DNA of 64,000 bases from Eutrophocola sp965661105. Its GTDB lineage: Bacteria; Pseudomonadota; Gammaproteobacteria; Pseudomonadales; Pseudohongiellaceae. The notes under the pieces are model-generated. The model worked only from the letters and a program-made list of their open reading frames with translations. It ran no database searches and was not told the origin of the DNA. Every line of letters starts with the position of its first letter. Position 1 is the first letter of the stretch. Below, one piece after another: positions 44,543 through 53,721 of this stretch. The position numbers were made by a program, and so were the translations under genes. The stretch covers positions 1 through 64,000 of the forward strand of contig CBFICR010000004.1 of the NCBI GenBank assembly GCA_965661105.1, written 5' to 3'.

Positions 44543-44981
44543 AACAAAGTCGACCGAGGTGAGCAGCAACAAACCCGATAATGTTGTCCATGTGGCGGTG
44601 GGGGTTGTGGTTAATCGTGCAAGACAAATTCTTGTGGCGCGTCGACATGAATCCCAGCATCAGGGAGGGCTGTGGGAATTTCCTGGTGGCAAAGTCGCTC
44701 CAGGCGAGACAGTGCAGCAGGCTCTGAAACGTGAATTGCTTGAAGAAGTGAATATCAGCATCAGGGAAAGTACTGGTTTACTAAAAATATCCCATGATTA
44801 CGGCGATAAGCATGTGTTACTGGATGTTTGCTACGTGAGTGTGTTTTCCGGTACGGCTGTGGGGCGAGAGGGGCAGCCGGTCAAATGGATTGAGGTTGAT
44901 GAGTTGGACAAGCATGAATTTCCCGCTGCCAATCAGGCTATTTTAGCCGCCATTAAAACTCTCCTTCAGTCGAATCCCTGA
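44523..44981 (+). CDS. mutT: MutT-like Nudix hydrolase (8-oxo-dGTP diphosphatase)
   Basis: About 152 aa from ATG 44523; GTG 44493 or ATG 44505/44511 would give up to 162 aa. It overlaps the end of argJ. The Nudix box GGKVAPGETVQQALKRELLEEVN has all the catalytic glutamates, but Asn replaces the last Gly (E. coli REL-QEEVG). LWEFPGGK and the C-terminal KWIEVDELDKHEFPAAN match MutT. Likely role: sanitising oxidised dGTP. It converges with and overlaps yacG by 29 bases. Confidence 0.9.
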   Translation: MPNTEPETKSTEVSSNKPDNVVHVAVGVVVNRARQILVARRHESQHQGGLWEFPGGKVAPGETVQQALKRELLEEVNISIRESTGLLKISHDYGDKHVLLDVCYVSVFSGTAVGREGQPVKWIEVDELDKHEFPAANQAILAAIKTLLQSNP

Positions 44982-45183
44982 TTTCCAAATCATCCAGATT
45001 GAAATCCTCCGGTCCCTCTTTTACAGGGATAACATGGCGCTCATTGGCCCACTCTCCAAAATCTATCAGCTGACATTTTTTTGAGCAAAACGGGCGGAAA
45101 ATACTTTCTTCCTGCCATTTGACAATTTTCTGGCAGGTCGGGCAGTTTACCGTTTTAATACCGGTTTGATTGTTCTCAGTCAT
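44953..45183 (-). CDS. yacG: DNA gyrase inhibitor YacG
   Basis: 76 aa zinc protein: CPTC near residue 14 and CSKKC near 33 form the zinc knuckle, with an acidic tail (KEGPEDFNLDDLEI). E. coli YacG binds the GyrB subunit. Beside mutT as in E. coli, but here on the opposite strand to mutT, with overlapping 3' ends. Its usual neighbours zapD and coaE are absent or displaced. Confidence 0.93.
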   Translation of the reverse strand: MTENNQTGIKTVNCPTCQKIVKWQEESIFRPFCSKKCQLIDFGEWANERHVIPVKEGPEDFNLDDLEIRDSTEGEF

Positions 45184-45220
45184 TATTTATCTTCGTTTGT
45201 CTGTTCATACGATTATTCGT

Positions 45221-47164
45221 TTATTGTGTGGCTAAAAAGCCTGATACATCTTCCCTCATTTCGTAAAGTACGGCCAGTTTTGATGCGCGTGTACCGCTGC
45301 GAATATTATTATAGGTTTGTATCCTCTGTATTCCCAAATCAAGGGTATCCAGCGCTTCCTGATAGCGTCCAGCATTTATCAATTGCAGGCTTAAAGTGAA
45401 TAATGCGCCTGGATCACCGCTATTGTCATAAGCCGCTTGAAGTAAAGCAATGCCTTGCTCGATTTCCTCGCTATAAAACTTGAGTCTGGCGAGCTCAAAT
45501 TGATACAAGCCGCGGGACTGATTCGGCATTTTGTCCATAATGCTGGAAATGATGGTGGAGAGAAGTTCTGCAGAATAAATATTACAGGTATTCGTGGTAG
45601 TTAATGTCACAAGCTGTTGTAAGGGAGATAGCAGGTCGCGATTGCCGTTATTAATCTGCTCAAGAGACTGAAGAATCGTGCCATCGTCAGGCCGGGGTAT
45701 GAAGGAGGTAGAGCAGCTCAGCAGCATACGATTGAGTAACATGCGGTAATTGGACCTGTCACGGTTAAACGCCTGTTCATAAAGCAGTGCTGCCTGCAGC
45801 TGGCCATCAAAGTCTCTCCGGGAAAGATTCATGGCATAAAATTCGGTATTACGAGCCGTGTCAGGGTCTGCAACATACCAGCTTTCAGATAGTTCTAGAG
45901 GATCCCGCCATAAACTGCTAATGCTGTAAGCCTGGAATATCAATAATAGGGAATACAGCAGGCAGATTGTTAATTTTAGTTGTGAAGATAACAAGTGTCG
46001 TGGCACAAGAACAATCAGACAATAAAGAGCTGCAAAAATGAAGCCGAGAAAAGCAAGGTAATTTCGATGGTTGAAGAATAGTTCCAGTGCCAAAACGCTG
46101 GATTCAATAATATGACCTGAGAAAAACCATAACAGGGCGAAAAGTAAGATTCGGTGTTTGCCAGGTCTTAAGACGGAGATCAATAATAAAGCCAGCCAGG
46201 CGCTTGTTGAAATCAGCGTTGAAATCGGACTAAGAAAACCTGCGGAAACATTAATATCATGAAAAAGACTCGTACCCGATGTGGAGGGAAATACGATGAT
46301 GGCGATGTACTGCCACAAAATCCTGCTTTGTGTCATCAGTCGATCCAGCATGGAATAGTCGTAGTATGAAGCGAAGTCCGCCTGCATTTTTGACATAAAT
46401 ATCAGCGGTAGAAGAAGTGTCAATACCACAGGAAACCAAAGCATTACACCGCGCCAAACCATGAACTTACGCTGGTCAGGAAAGTGGGCTTTTTTTAACA
46501 GGGTATATTCCAGAGTCAACAGGTAGAAAAAGAGAGAAGGGGCATTTTCCTTGCTCAATAGTGCCAGTAAGCCGGCACCAGCAATGACGAGAGTCATTAA
46601 GGCGAGTTGCCTGTTCAGATTTTCCTCAGTTATGGCGAGTCTGATATGCAGGTAGAGGAAGACACCTAGCAAAATGAAAAAATTCGATAGCAGGGCCATG
46701 CGTTGGACGGCATACAGTACTACGGTTGAATGGACGGGATTAATCGCCCAGATCAGGCTGGTGAATAGAGCAAGTTTCCAGGCATCAGATTCATGAAGCT
46801 TCAAGACTTTGCCCAGCTGCAGGCAGATCAGATAAATCAATGAGGCATTGAGGCCATGAATGACCAGATTAGCCCATTTAAAAGCGGCAGGGGTGTCGGG
46901 CCAGGAATCTGCCTGTAGTGCGAAACTGAACAGTGAAACCGGGCGACCGGTGGGTCCTGCATTGCCGCCAAGAACGAATTCCCAAAATCCAGGTGAGAAC
47001 AGGGATTCGTCCTGGATATGTATTAATGCATCCAGATTCTGAAAGTCGTCAAAGAGAAACAGGCTATCGAGGGCTGTCGCAAAACATAACAACAATGCTG
47101 ACAGGATAATGCCAATACAAACCGGGCGGCGGGAAAAAAAGCTTTTTGACAGAGTTATGGACAT
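45221..47164 (-). CDS. TMTC-like GT-C glycosyltransferase with TPR tail (paralogue 1)
   Basis: 647 aa. About ten membrane helices span residues 15-410, followed by a soluble helical region with a TPR-like unit (GALFTLSLQLINAGRYQEAL). The first periplasmic loop has a DD pair (39-40, LFLFDDFQN), the position of the catalytic acid in GT-C enzymes. TGRPVSLFS, NLVIHGLN, LYAVQRM, LLSKENA, LFHD and LELFFNHRNYLA recur in the paralogue next to pilA. The likely role is transfer of a polyprenyl-linked sugar to protein or glycan in the periplasm. Function inferred from architecture only. Confidence 0.7.
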   Translation of the reverse strand: MSITLSKSFFSRRPVCIGIILSALLLCFATALDSLFLFDDFQNLDALIHIQDESLFSPGFWEFVLGGNAGPTGRPVSLFSFALQADSWPDTPAAFKWANLVIHGLNASLIYLICLQLGKVLKLHESDAWKLALFTSLIWAINPVHSTVVLYAVQRMALLSNFFILLGVFLYLHIRLAITEENLNRQLALMTLVIAGAGLLALLSKENAPSLFFYLLTLEYTLLKKAHFPDQRKFMVWRGVMLWFPVVLTLLLPLIFMSKMQADFASYYDYSMLDRLMTQSRILWQYIAIIVFPSTSGTSLFHDINVSAGFLSPISTLISTSAWLALLLISVLRPGKHRILLFALLWFFSGHIIESSVLALELFFNHRNYLAFLGFIFAALYCLIVLVPRHLLSSQLKLTICLLYSLLLIFQAYSISSLWRDPLELSESWYVADPDTARNTEFYAMNLSRRDFDGQLQAALLYEQAFNRDRSNYRMLLNRMLLSCSTSFIPRPDDGTILQSLEQINNGNRDLLSPLQQLVTLTTTNTCNIYSAELLSTIISSIMDKMPNQSRGLYQFELARLKFYSEEIEQGIALLQAAYDNSGDPGALFTLSLQLINAGRYQEALDTLDLGIQRIQTYNNIRSGTRASKLAVLYEMREDVSGFLATQ

Positions 47165-47506
47165 GTAGCGTTAAATGGGAGGATTAAATGTTATCAACAT
47201 AGTCAGTCAATAGTTATAAACCTTATGAATTATATAGAACAGTCATAATTCGCTTTGGATAATAAGGCTGTAATTATCTTGCCTGGTACATAAGAATTTT
47301 CCAGGGTAGTTGTCCGTCAAGTCTATCAGAGCTGTTATGGCGTTGCTTGATTCTCTTGACCTGCATTTCTTCGACTATTTAGAAGCCCGGTATAAGGTAA
47401 TAAAAGTTATTGATTCCTATGGACTAATTATAATTGGACGAGTCTGTGTTTCCCCGATATTCTTCTTTTGCGACTGGCTCAAAAATTCACAATACTGGAG
47501 TAGCAA
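47165..47506. other. Divergent promoter region GT-C / methyltransferase
   Basis: 342 AT-rich bases between divergent genes. A perfect -10 TATAAT lies at 47429-47434, 73 bases before the methyltransferase start, but has only a poor -35 (GTTATT at 17 bases). No other gene or clear signal was seen. Confidence 0.55.
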
Positions 47507-48484
47507 GTGATAACTGCTGAAATAAAAAATATAGATGAAATATTCGAGGGTGATTTTCCCCGTCGTGATAATGTCATTATTACTTCAGATGAATCAAATG
47601 ACGTTAATCAGTCACAAACCAATTCTGTATTTAGTGATAAATGGCAAAAATACAGTGAGGAGGAAATAGCCAGTCAAGAGCGGCTTTTCCAGTTTCAGAA
47701 AGCATGGTATCTGGAGTTATACGGTTTTTCTTCTGAAAATGACCTGCAGAATTTTCTTATCCGCCAGGATGTTGTGCTTGATGCCGGATGCGGGCTTGGC
47801 TTCAAGGCTAAATGGTTTGCAGATCTCAGTCCGCAGACACTGGTAATTGGTATGGATTATTCAGATTCTGTATTTCTGGCTGCCAAAACCTATGCTTCAA
47901 CAACAAACCTGCGTTTTGTTAAAGGGGATATCGCAGATACGCGAATTAAAGATAATTCAGTGTCCTATGTCAGTTGTGATCAGGTGATACATCACACCGA
48001 GGATCCACAAAATACCATGGCAGAGTTTTCCAGAATATTGGCTCCACAGGGGGAGCTGGCTGTATATGTCTATGCAAAGAAAGCCCTTCCCAGAGAGCTT
48101 GTTGACGACTATTTCAGAATACAGACCAAAAATATCTCCAGCAATGACATGTGGGAAATGAGTGAACAGTTAACTGAACTTGGAAAAAGGTTGAGTGATT
48201 TGAATGTCACCATTGATGTTCCCGATATCCCACTGCTGGGCATCAAAGGCGGTGAAATGGATATTCAGCGCTTTATTTACTGGAATTTTCTCAAATGCTT
48301 TTGGAATAGCTCCCTGGGTCGTGAAACATCTACTTCCACCAACTTTGACTGGTATGCGCCTTCCAATGCAATGCGTTACTCCAAAGAAGAGTTCCTGGAA
48401 ATGACCACATCATGCAGTTTGAGTGAATCATTTCTGCATTCTGAAGAAGCATGCCACAGTGGACGATTCGTCAAGGGCCTATAG
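47507..48484 (+). CDS. SAM-dependent class I methyltransferase
   Basis: 325 aa from GTG 47507. A methyltransferase domain (about 70-210) has motif I VVLDAGCGLGFKAKWFADL, GMDYSDSVF and a later VSCDQVIHHTEDPQNTMAEF. An approx. 70-residue N-terminal part (with FSDKWQKYSEEE) and a C-terminal extension are specific to this subfamily, often found in polysaccharide gene clusters. Substrate unknown; a sugar or glycan is plausible from context. First gene of the plus-strand part of the glycan block. Confidence 0.8.
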   Translation: MITAEIKNIDEIFEGDFPRRDNVIITSDESNDVNQSQTNSVFSDKWQKYSEEEIASQERLFQFQKAWYLELYGFSSENDLQNFLIRQDVVLDAGCGLGFKAKWFADLSPQTLVIGMDYSDSVFLAAKTYASTTNLRFVKGDIADTRIKDNSVSYVSCDQVIHHTEDPQNTMAEFSRILAPQGELAVYVYAKKALPRELVDDYFRIQTKNISSNDMWEMSEQLTELGKRLSDLNVTIDVPDIPLLGIKGGEMDIQRFIYWNFLKCFWNSSLGRETSTSTNFDWYAPSNAMRYSKEEFLEMTTSCSLSESFLHSEEACHSGRFVKGL

Positions 48485-48692
48485 CCTTATTCAGACCGGG
48501 ATTTACCTGTCAGTAATGCTGTATTGATCACAGATAAAAAGTCAGACTAATCCCCGTTTGGCAGTGCTAATTGGTATACTCAGGCCATATAAATACGCTG
48601 AAATAGCAGTGGAAAAACAAGAGTTACCTTGATGGTTTTTTGACATCATGGTTTAACTTTTCGAGCAGGTTTCTTGTCATCCGGATAATTAG

Positions 48693-49682
48693 ATGTACGC
48701 TAAAGTAAAAGAATATATAACAAGATACTGGCTAATCTTTTTCTTTTTATTGATTGCACTGATTGTTTTACTTTCCGGTATCCCGGTGACAGACATTCTG
48801 GCGTCTCTACTCACACTCCAGTTGTGGCAATTATTTCTATTGGTTGCTGTCTTTTTTCTCGCCACCGGCTTGAATATTATTTCCAGAAAGTACCTGTTCT
48901 ATGCGCTCGGCTCAAGTTGTGGGCTGAAAAACCTTTCCTATATACACTTTTCAACCTTGGCTGCACATTATTCGACACCGGTAAAGATTGGTATTCCGGT
49001 GGCGATCTATTTGTTCAAAAAAATTGAAAACATTGAGTATTCTAAAAGTACGGCAATGTTATTTATCGAGATAGCCGTTAGTACATCACTTTGTGGACTT
49101 ATTGCTCTTGTCGGAATTCCGGCAATACTTGGAATTTCTCTGAATAATGTTGTCGCTATTATTTTTATTGGTGCTCTGGGTTTGTTTTTTGTACTTCTTC
49201 TATTCAACTATTGGCATAAAAAATCGAGTAAGCAATACAGACTGATTGATTACCTGTTTAAAACTATAGGCGCCATGCAGTGTGTGACATCATCAAAGCT
49301 GACGATATATATAATGTTATCAATGTTGTTAAGACTGGTAGATGGTCTCAATCTTTTCCTTCTATGCTGGTTTTTTCTGGAAGAGCTGACCCTTTGGGAG
49401 TCTGTAATTACAACATCTACAGCGTTTTTTATTGGTACCATATCAATGATTCCAATGGGTTTGGGTAGCAGGGATATTTCAATTCTTTTACTTTTGCATC
49501 ATTACAACGTCGCGAATGATTCGGCAGTATTGATTGTATCGCTGCAAAGGGTTTTAACAACAGGATTGAGCTTCGTCCTTGGTATATATTGCGGCAGCGT
49601 GCTGGGCATAAAAAATGCCCGGGTTGCCATGGTTGATGTAGATAATAATGAAAGTTCAGTTAATTCAGGAGATTTAAAGTGA
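48693..49682 (+). CDS. LPG_synthase_TM/AglD-like flippase-domain membrane protein
   Basis: 329 aa with about eight membrane helices, charged loops, and the family-like segments ISRKYLFYALG, STPVKIGIP and SMIPMGLGSRDI. Relatives include the membrane half of MprF and archaeal AglD. They often sit beside GT2 or nucleotide-sugar genes and are suspected of moving or handling lipid-linked sugars. Its stop overlaps the epimerase start as GTGA, so the two are coupled. Confidence 0.75.
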   Translation: MYAKVKEYITRYWLIFFFLLIALIVLLSGIPVTDILASLLTLQLWQLFLLVAVFFLATGLNIISRKYLFYALGSSCGLKNLSYIHFSTLAAHYSTPVKIGIPVAIYLFKKIENIEYSKSTAMLFIEIAVSTSLCGLIALVGIPAILGISLNNVVAIIFIGALGLFFVLLLFNYWHKKSSKQYRLIDYLFKTIGAMQCVTSSKLTIYIMLSMLLRLVDGLNLFLLCWFFLEELTLWESVITTSTAFFIGTISMIPMGLGSRDISILLLLHHYNVANDSAVLIVSLQRVLTTGLSFVLGIYCGSVLGIKNARVAMVDVDNNESSVNSGDLK

Positions 49683-50647
49683 ATTTAGAAGGTAAAAGTT
49701 TTCTCGTTATCGGCGGGGCAGGCCTTATCGGATCACACACTGTGGATGCGTTACTTAAAGAAGATGTTAAGGAAATCCGAATTTACGATAATTTTACCAG
49801 AGGCAAACAATCAAATTTAAAAAATGCCTTACAAGACCCGAGAGTTAAGATATTTGAGCATGGCGGGGATATTCTTTTACCTGATATTCTTGATCAGGCG
49901 ATGAAAGGAATTGATGGCGTCTTTCATTTTGCAGCGCTTTGGTTATTGCATTGTTGGGATTATCCGCGTTCAGCTTTCGAAGTGAATATTGGCGGCACTT
50001 TTAATGTTCTTGAGGCTGTGATCAACAATAATGTGCCGCGCCTGGTTTATTCATCTTCTGCATCGGTCTATGGAGATGCGGTAATCGAACCAATGACAGA
50101 AGATCACCCTCATAATAATAATAATTTTTATGGCGCTACCAAAATTGCCGGTGAGCAAATGTGTCATTCCCTTTATAACCGATATAAAGGTACAGACAAG
50201 GCTTTTGATTTTGTAGGCCTGCGATATATGAATGTATATGGACCCAGACAGGATTATAAGGGTGCTTATATAGCCGTTATAATGAAGATCCTTGACCGAC
50301 TTGATAATAATTTGCCACCTGTGGTCTACGGTGATGGTCTGCAGTCCTATGATTTTATTTATGTTCAGGATTGTGCAAAAGCCAATGTATGTGCCATGAA
50401 ATCTGATGCAACAGATGAGTTTTATAACGTAGGTAGAGGTATAAAAACATCTATTAAGGAAGTAGCAGAAATGCTTATTGAACTCTATGGCTCTGATCAG
50501 AAAATTCAATATGAACCGGCGGGCCCAACTTTCGTGAAAAGTAGAATAGGGTCAACGGAAAAGGCTCAAAACGAAATTGACTTCAGGGCAGATGTGTCAC
50601 TGGAGGACGGTCTGAAAAAGGTTATTGAATGGCGTAAAAGCCTTTAA
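49679..50647 (+). CDS. NAD-dependent nucleotide-sugar epimerase/dehydratase (extended SDR)
   Basis: 322 aa from GTG 49679. Rossmann motif VIGGAGLIGS (about 10-19), catalytic SSSASVYG and Y-x3-K in FYGATK (about 146-151), and the GLRYMNVYGPRQ segment typical of UDP-glucose 4-epimerase-like enzymes. Probably converts a nucleotide sugar for the glycan made by this block. Exact substrate cannot be read. Five bases before the aminotransferase. Confidence 0.85.
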   Translation: MNLEGKSFLVIGGAGLIGSHTVDALLKEDVKEIRIYDNFTRGKQSNLKNALQDPRVKIFEHGGDILLPDILDQAMKGIDGVFHFAALWLLHCWDYPRSAFEVNIGGTFNVLEAVINNNVPRLVYSSSASVYGDAVIEPMTEDHPHNNNNFYGATKIAGEQMCHSLYNRYKGTDKAFDFVGLRYMNVYGPRQDYKGAYIAVIMKILDRLDNNLPPVVYGDGLQSYDFIYVQDCAKANVCAMKSDATDEFYNVGRGIKTSIKEVAEMLIELYGSDQKIQYEPAGPTFVKSRIGSTEKAQNEIDFRADVSLEDGLKKVIEWRKSL

Positions 50648-50652
50648 TACGA

Positions 50653-51780
50653 GTGAAGAGAGTCATGCGAAAAATACCACTGATTAAGCCTTATATTACC
50701 GAGTCCACCAAAGCGAGAGTGATGGAGGTTCTGGATAGCGGTTATTTAACCGAAGGCAGTGTCACTAAAAGCCTGGAAAAAGCCTTTTGTGATTATATAA
50801 AAGTGGGCCATGCGCTTGCTTTTACGTCATGTACCACCGGGCTTGAGGTGGCATTGAGGGCTTTAAACATCGGGCCTGGCGATGAAGTTATCGTACCGGC
50901 CTATACCTATCCTGCAACTGCTAATGTTGTTTCTATTGTCGGTGCAACACCTGTGATAGTGGATGTGGATAAAAGCAACATGCTGATTGATTATGAGAAA
51001 CTGGAATCGTCAGTGACTGACAAGACCAGGGCAATTATTCCGGTTTCTCTTTTTGGAAACCCTCTGGACTACAGCAAACTGGATAAAATCAAACATAAAC
51101 ATGACTTGTACATTGTGGAAGATGCTGCCTGTTCGATTGGCAGTGAAATTGGAGGACGTAAAGTAGGTTCCCTGGCTGATATCTCGGTTTTCAGTATGCA
51201 CCCCAGAAAATTCATAACCACTGGCGAAGGAGGAATGTTGACAACTGATAACAGTAATTGGGCAGATTGGATATTTTCCTATAAACATTTTGGTATGGGG
51301 CCTGATAAGCAGGGTGGAGGCATCACCTTCGATAAAGTTGGTACTAATTACAAACTTAGTGATGTTTTGTCGGCAATAGGTCTGGACCAGATCAAACAGG
51401 TCGATGAGTTGCTTGATAGAAGAATCAAACTGGCCGGGTATTACGACAGTTTGTTGGCAAGCTCATCGGATGTACTTGTTCCTGACACAAGTGCAACAGG
51501 CAAACATTCTTATCAATCCTATTGTATTTATGTAGAAAACAGAGACTTTGTTTTGAACGATTTAAGAAGTCGTCAGATAGAAGTCCAGATTGGATCCTAT
51601 GCCTTGCACCAGCTGCCAGCTTTCGCTGATTCAGCCCAGTGTCGAATTGAAGGAGAAATGCCTGGTACTAATTACGCTGCCAGTCATGCTCTGGTTTTGC
51701 CTCTATATCATGATCTTTCTCATGAGGATCAGGACTATGTGGTAGAAGAATTACATAACTCAATTTCGCGAAGTAAATAG
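50653..51780 (+). CDS. DegT/DnrJ/EryC1-family sugar aminotransferase
   Basis: 375 aa PLP enzyme. GTG 50653 or ATG 50665 may be the start. TSCTTGLEVALRALNIGPGDEVIVP, VEDAACSIGSEIGG and FSMHPRKFITTGEGGML with the PLP-binding lysine are intact. It transfers an amino group from glutamate to a keto nucleotide sugar. With the epimerase upstream and asparagine synthase downstream it is probably part of an amino-sugar pathway. Confidence 0.9.
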   Translation: MKRVMRKIPLIKPYITESTKARVMEVLDSGYLTEGSVTKSLEKAFCDYIKVGHALAFTSCTTGLEVALRALNIGPGDEVIVPAYTYPATANVVSIVGATPVIVDVDKSNMLIDYEKLESSVTDKTRAIIPVSLFGNPLDYSKLDKIKHKHDLYIVEDAACSIGSEIGGRKVGSLADISVFSMHPRKFITTGEGGMLTTDNSNWADWIFSYKHFGMGPDKQGGGITFDKVGTNYKLSDVLSAIGLDQIKQVDELLDRRIKLAGYYDSLLASSSDVLVPDTSATGKHSYQSYCIYVENRDFVLNDLRSRQIEVQIGSYALHQLPAFADSAQCRIEGEMPGTNYAASHALVLPLYHDLSHEDQDYVVEELHNSISRSK

Positions 51781-51784
51781 CACT

Positions 51785-53662
51785 ATGTGTGGTATTAGCG
51801 GCATTTTTTATTCTGACAAGCGGACTGTTGATAGTTCTGTTCTTAAGTCAATGGCTGATACTATTGCCCATAGAGGGCCGGATAGCGAAGGGTTTTTAAT
51901 TGACAATAATATGGGGCTCGCTCATCGACGTCTTTCTATTATCGACTTGTCAAAAAATGCCGATCAACCCATGTCGACAGATAATAAAAGCTACTCCATC
52001 GTTTATAACGGCGAGTTATACAATTTTCAGGCTATAAAAAAACAGCTTACTGATCTTGGCTATCAATTCACAACTAAATCAGACACTGAAGTCATCCTTA
52101 ACTCCTATATCGAATGGGGAGCTGATTGCGTTAACCATTTTAACGGTATGTTTGCGTTTGCTATCTGGGATAAGAATGAAGAAAAAATATTTCTGGCCAG
52201 AGATCGCTATGGGATAAAGCCTCTGTATTTTATGAATGTCGGAAATACATTCATATTTGCTTCTGAACAGAAAGCAATTCTCAAGCATCCTGATGTGAAA
52301 AAAGAAATCGATTTGGAAGTGCTACCCGAATATTTTTCTTTTCAGAACATTTTTACCTCCAAAACATTTTTTAAGGATATCCATATTTTCCCGGCAGGAA
52401 ATTATGCTTTTGTCTCCAGGGGAAATGGCTTTACCAACCTGAAGATGAGCAAGTACTGGGATTACAGCTTTCAGGAACCCCAATCCCAGAACTCTGAACA
52501 GGAATATATTGAAGAGCTCGACAGGCTACTTGTTCAGGCGGTTAACAGGCAATCGGTTAGTGATGTTGAGCTGGGTTGTTACCTGAGTGGCGGTATGGAT
52601 TCAGGCTCTATTACAGCGATTGCTGCCAATTCTTTACCTTATATCAAAACTTTTACCTGTGGATTTGATCTTCACTCAGCAGCCGGGCTTGAAATGGGGT
52701 TTGATGAGCGGGAAGCTTCAGAATACATGTCTTACCTATTCAAAACAGAGCACTATGAAATGGTGCTTAAGGCTGGTGACATGGAAAGATGTATGCAAAA
52801 ACTGGTTTGGCATATGGAGGATCCGCGGGTTGGTCAGTCATATCCTAATTTTTATATTTCTCAACTGGCAGGAAAGTTTGTAAAGGTGGTCCTTGGCGGG
52901 ACCGGTGGTGATGAACTATTTGGTGGATACCCCTGGCGTTATTACCGGGCAGTAGTGAATGAGAATTTCGACGACTATGTGAACAAGTATTACAATTTTT
53001 GGCAAAGGCTTGTTCCAAGTGACCAATTCAGCAATTTTTTCAATCCTATAGCAAAAGAAGTGGGCCACGTGGATACACGACATATATTCCGGGATGTATT
53101 TGACAAGCATGCCCATAATCTCACCACGCCTGAAGACTATATCAATCACTCACTTTACTTTGAAGCCAAAACATTTTTGCATGGATTGCTGATAGTCGAG
53201 GATAAATTGAGTATGGCCCATAGCCTCGAAAACCGTGTCCCTTTTCTGGACAACGATCTGGTGGATTTTGCCATGCAGCTGCCGGCGAATATGAAGCTTG
53301 GGAATCTTGGTAATGTAATAAGATTAAATGAAAATGAGTCCGGTAATAAAACAGGAAAATATTTTAATAAAACCAAAGATGGAAAACTGTTATTAAGAAA
53401 GGCAATGAGAAAATATATACCCCAGCAAATAACAGATGGGATAAAACAGGGCTTCTCTGCACCCGACGCCAGCTGGTTCAAGGGCGAGAGTATCGATTAT
53501 CTCAAATCCAGGTTATTTAATAACAATGCAAGAATTTATGATTATATCGACAAGGATGTAGCTCAGGGGCTTATCAACGAACATGTTCAGGGAAAGGAAA
53601 ACAGGCGACTTCTCATATGGTCGTTACTAAATTTTGAAGAATGGTGTGAAGTTTTCCTTTGA
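51785..53662 (+). CDS. Glutamine-hydrolysing asparagine synthase-family amidotransferase
   Basis: 625 aa. N-terminal Cys2 (MCGISGIF) is the glutaminase nucleophile, with RGPDSEGF. The synthetase domain has LSGGMDSGSITA near residue 268 and SLENRVPFLDNDLVDFA. In glycan clusters such enzymes often amidate uronic acids instead of making free asparagine (P. aeruginosa WbpS type), which fits the setting here. It lies four bases after the aminotransferase. A housekeeping asparagine role is not excluded. Confidence 0.88.
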   Translation: MCGISGIFYSDKRTVDSSVLKSMADTIAHRGPDSEGFLIDNNMGLAHRRLSIIDLSKNADQPMSTDNKSYSIVYNGELYNFQAIKKQLTDLGYQFTTKSDTEVILNSYIEWGADCVNHFNGMFAFAIWDKNEEKIFLARDRYGIKPLYFMNVGNTFIFASEQKAILKHPDVKKEIDLEVLPEYFSFQNIFTSKTFFKDIHIFPAGNYAFVSRGNGFTNLKMSKYWDYSFQEPQSQNSEQEYIEELDRLLVQAVNRQSVSDVELGCYLSGGMDSGSITAIAANSLPYIKTFTCGFDLHSAAGLEMGFDEREASEYMSYLFKTEHYEMVLKAGDMERCMQKLVWHMEDPRVGQSYPNFYISQLAGKFVKVVLGGTGGDELFGGYPWRYYRAVVNENFDDYVNKYYNFWQRLVPSDQFSNFFNPIAKEVGHVDTRHIFRDVFDKHAHNLTTPEDYINHSLYFEAKTFLHGLLIVEDKLSMAHSLENRVPFLDNDLVDFAMQLPANMKLGNLGNVIRLNENESGNKTGKYFNKTKDGKLLLRKAMRKYIPQQITDGIKQGFSAPDASWFKGESIDYLKSRLFNNNARIYDYIDKDVAQGLINEHVQGKENRRLLIWSLLNFEEWCEVFL

Positions 53663-53682
53663 TTCTCCCGGATAATCCACAA

Positions 53683-53708
53683 GGCTTTTTACCTTTAAAA
53701 AAATAGCC
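53683..53708. terminator. Possible bidirectional terminator
   Basis: GGCTTTTT pairs imperfectly with AAATAGCC between the convergent asparagine synthase and acyltransferase genes, with A/T runs on both sides. Confidence 0.35.
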
Positions 53709-53721
53709 GGACGGAATTAAT

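Noticed and set aside
47310..47510. 66-codon open frame before the methyltransferase
   Set aside because: It contains the candidate promoter, has no recognisable domain and runs into the next gene start.
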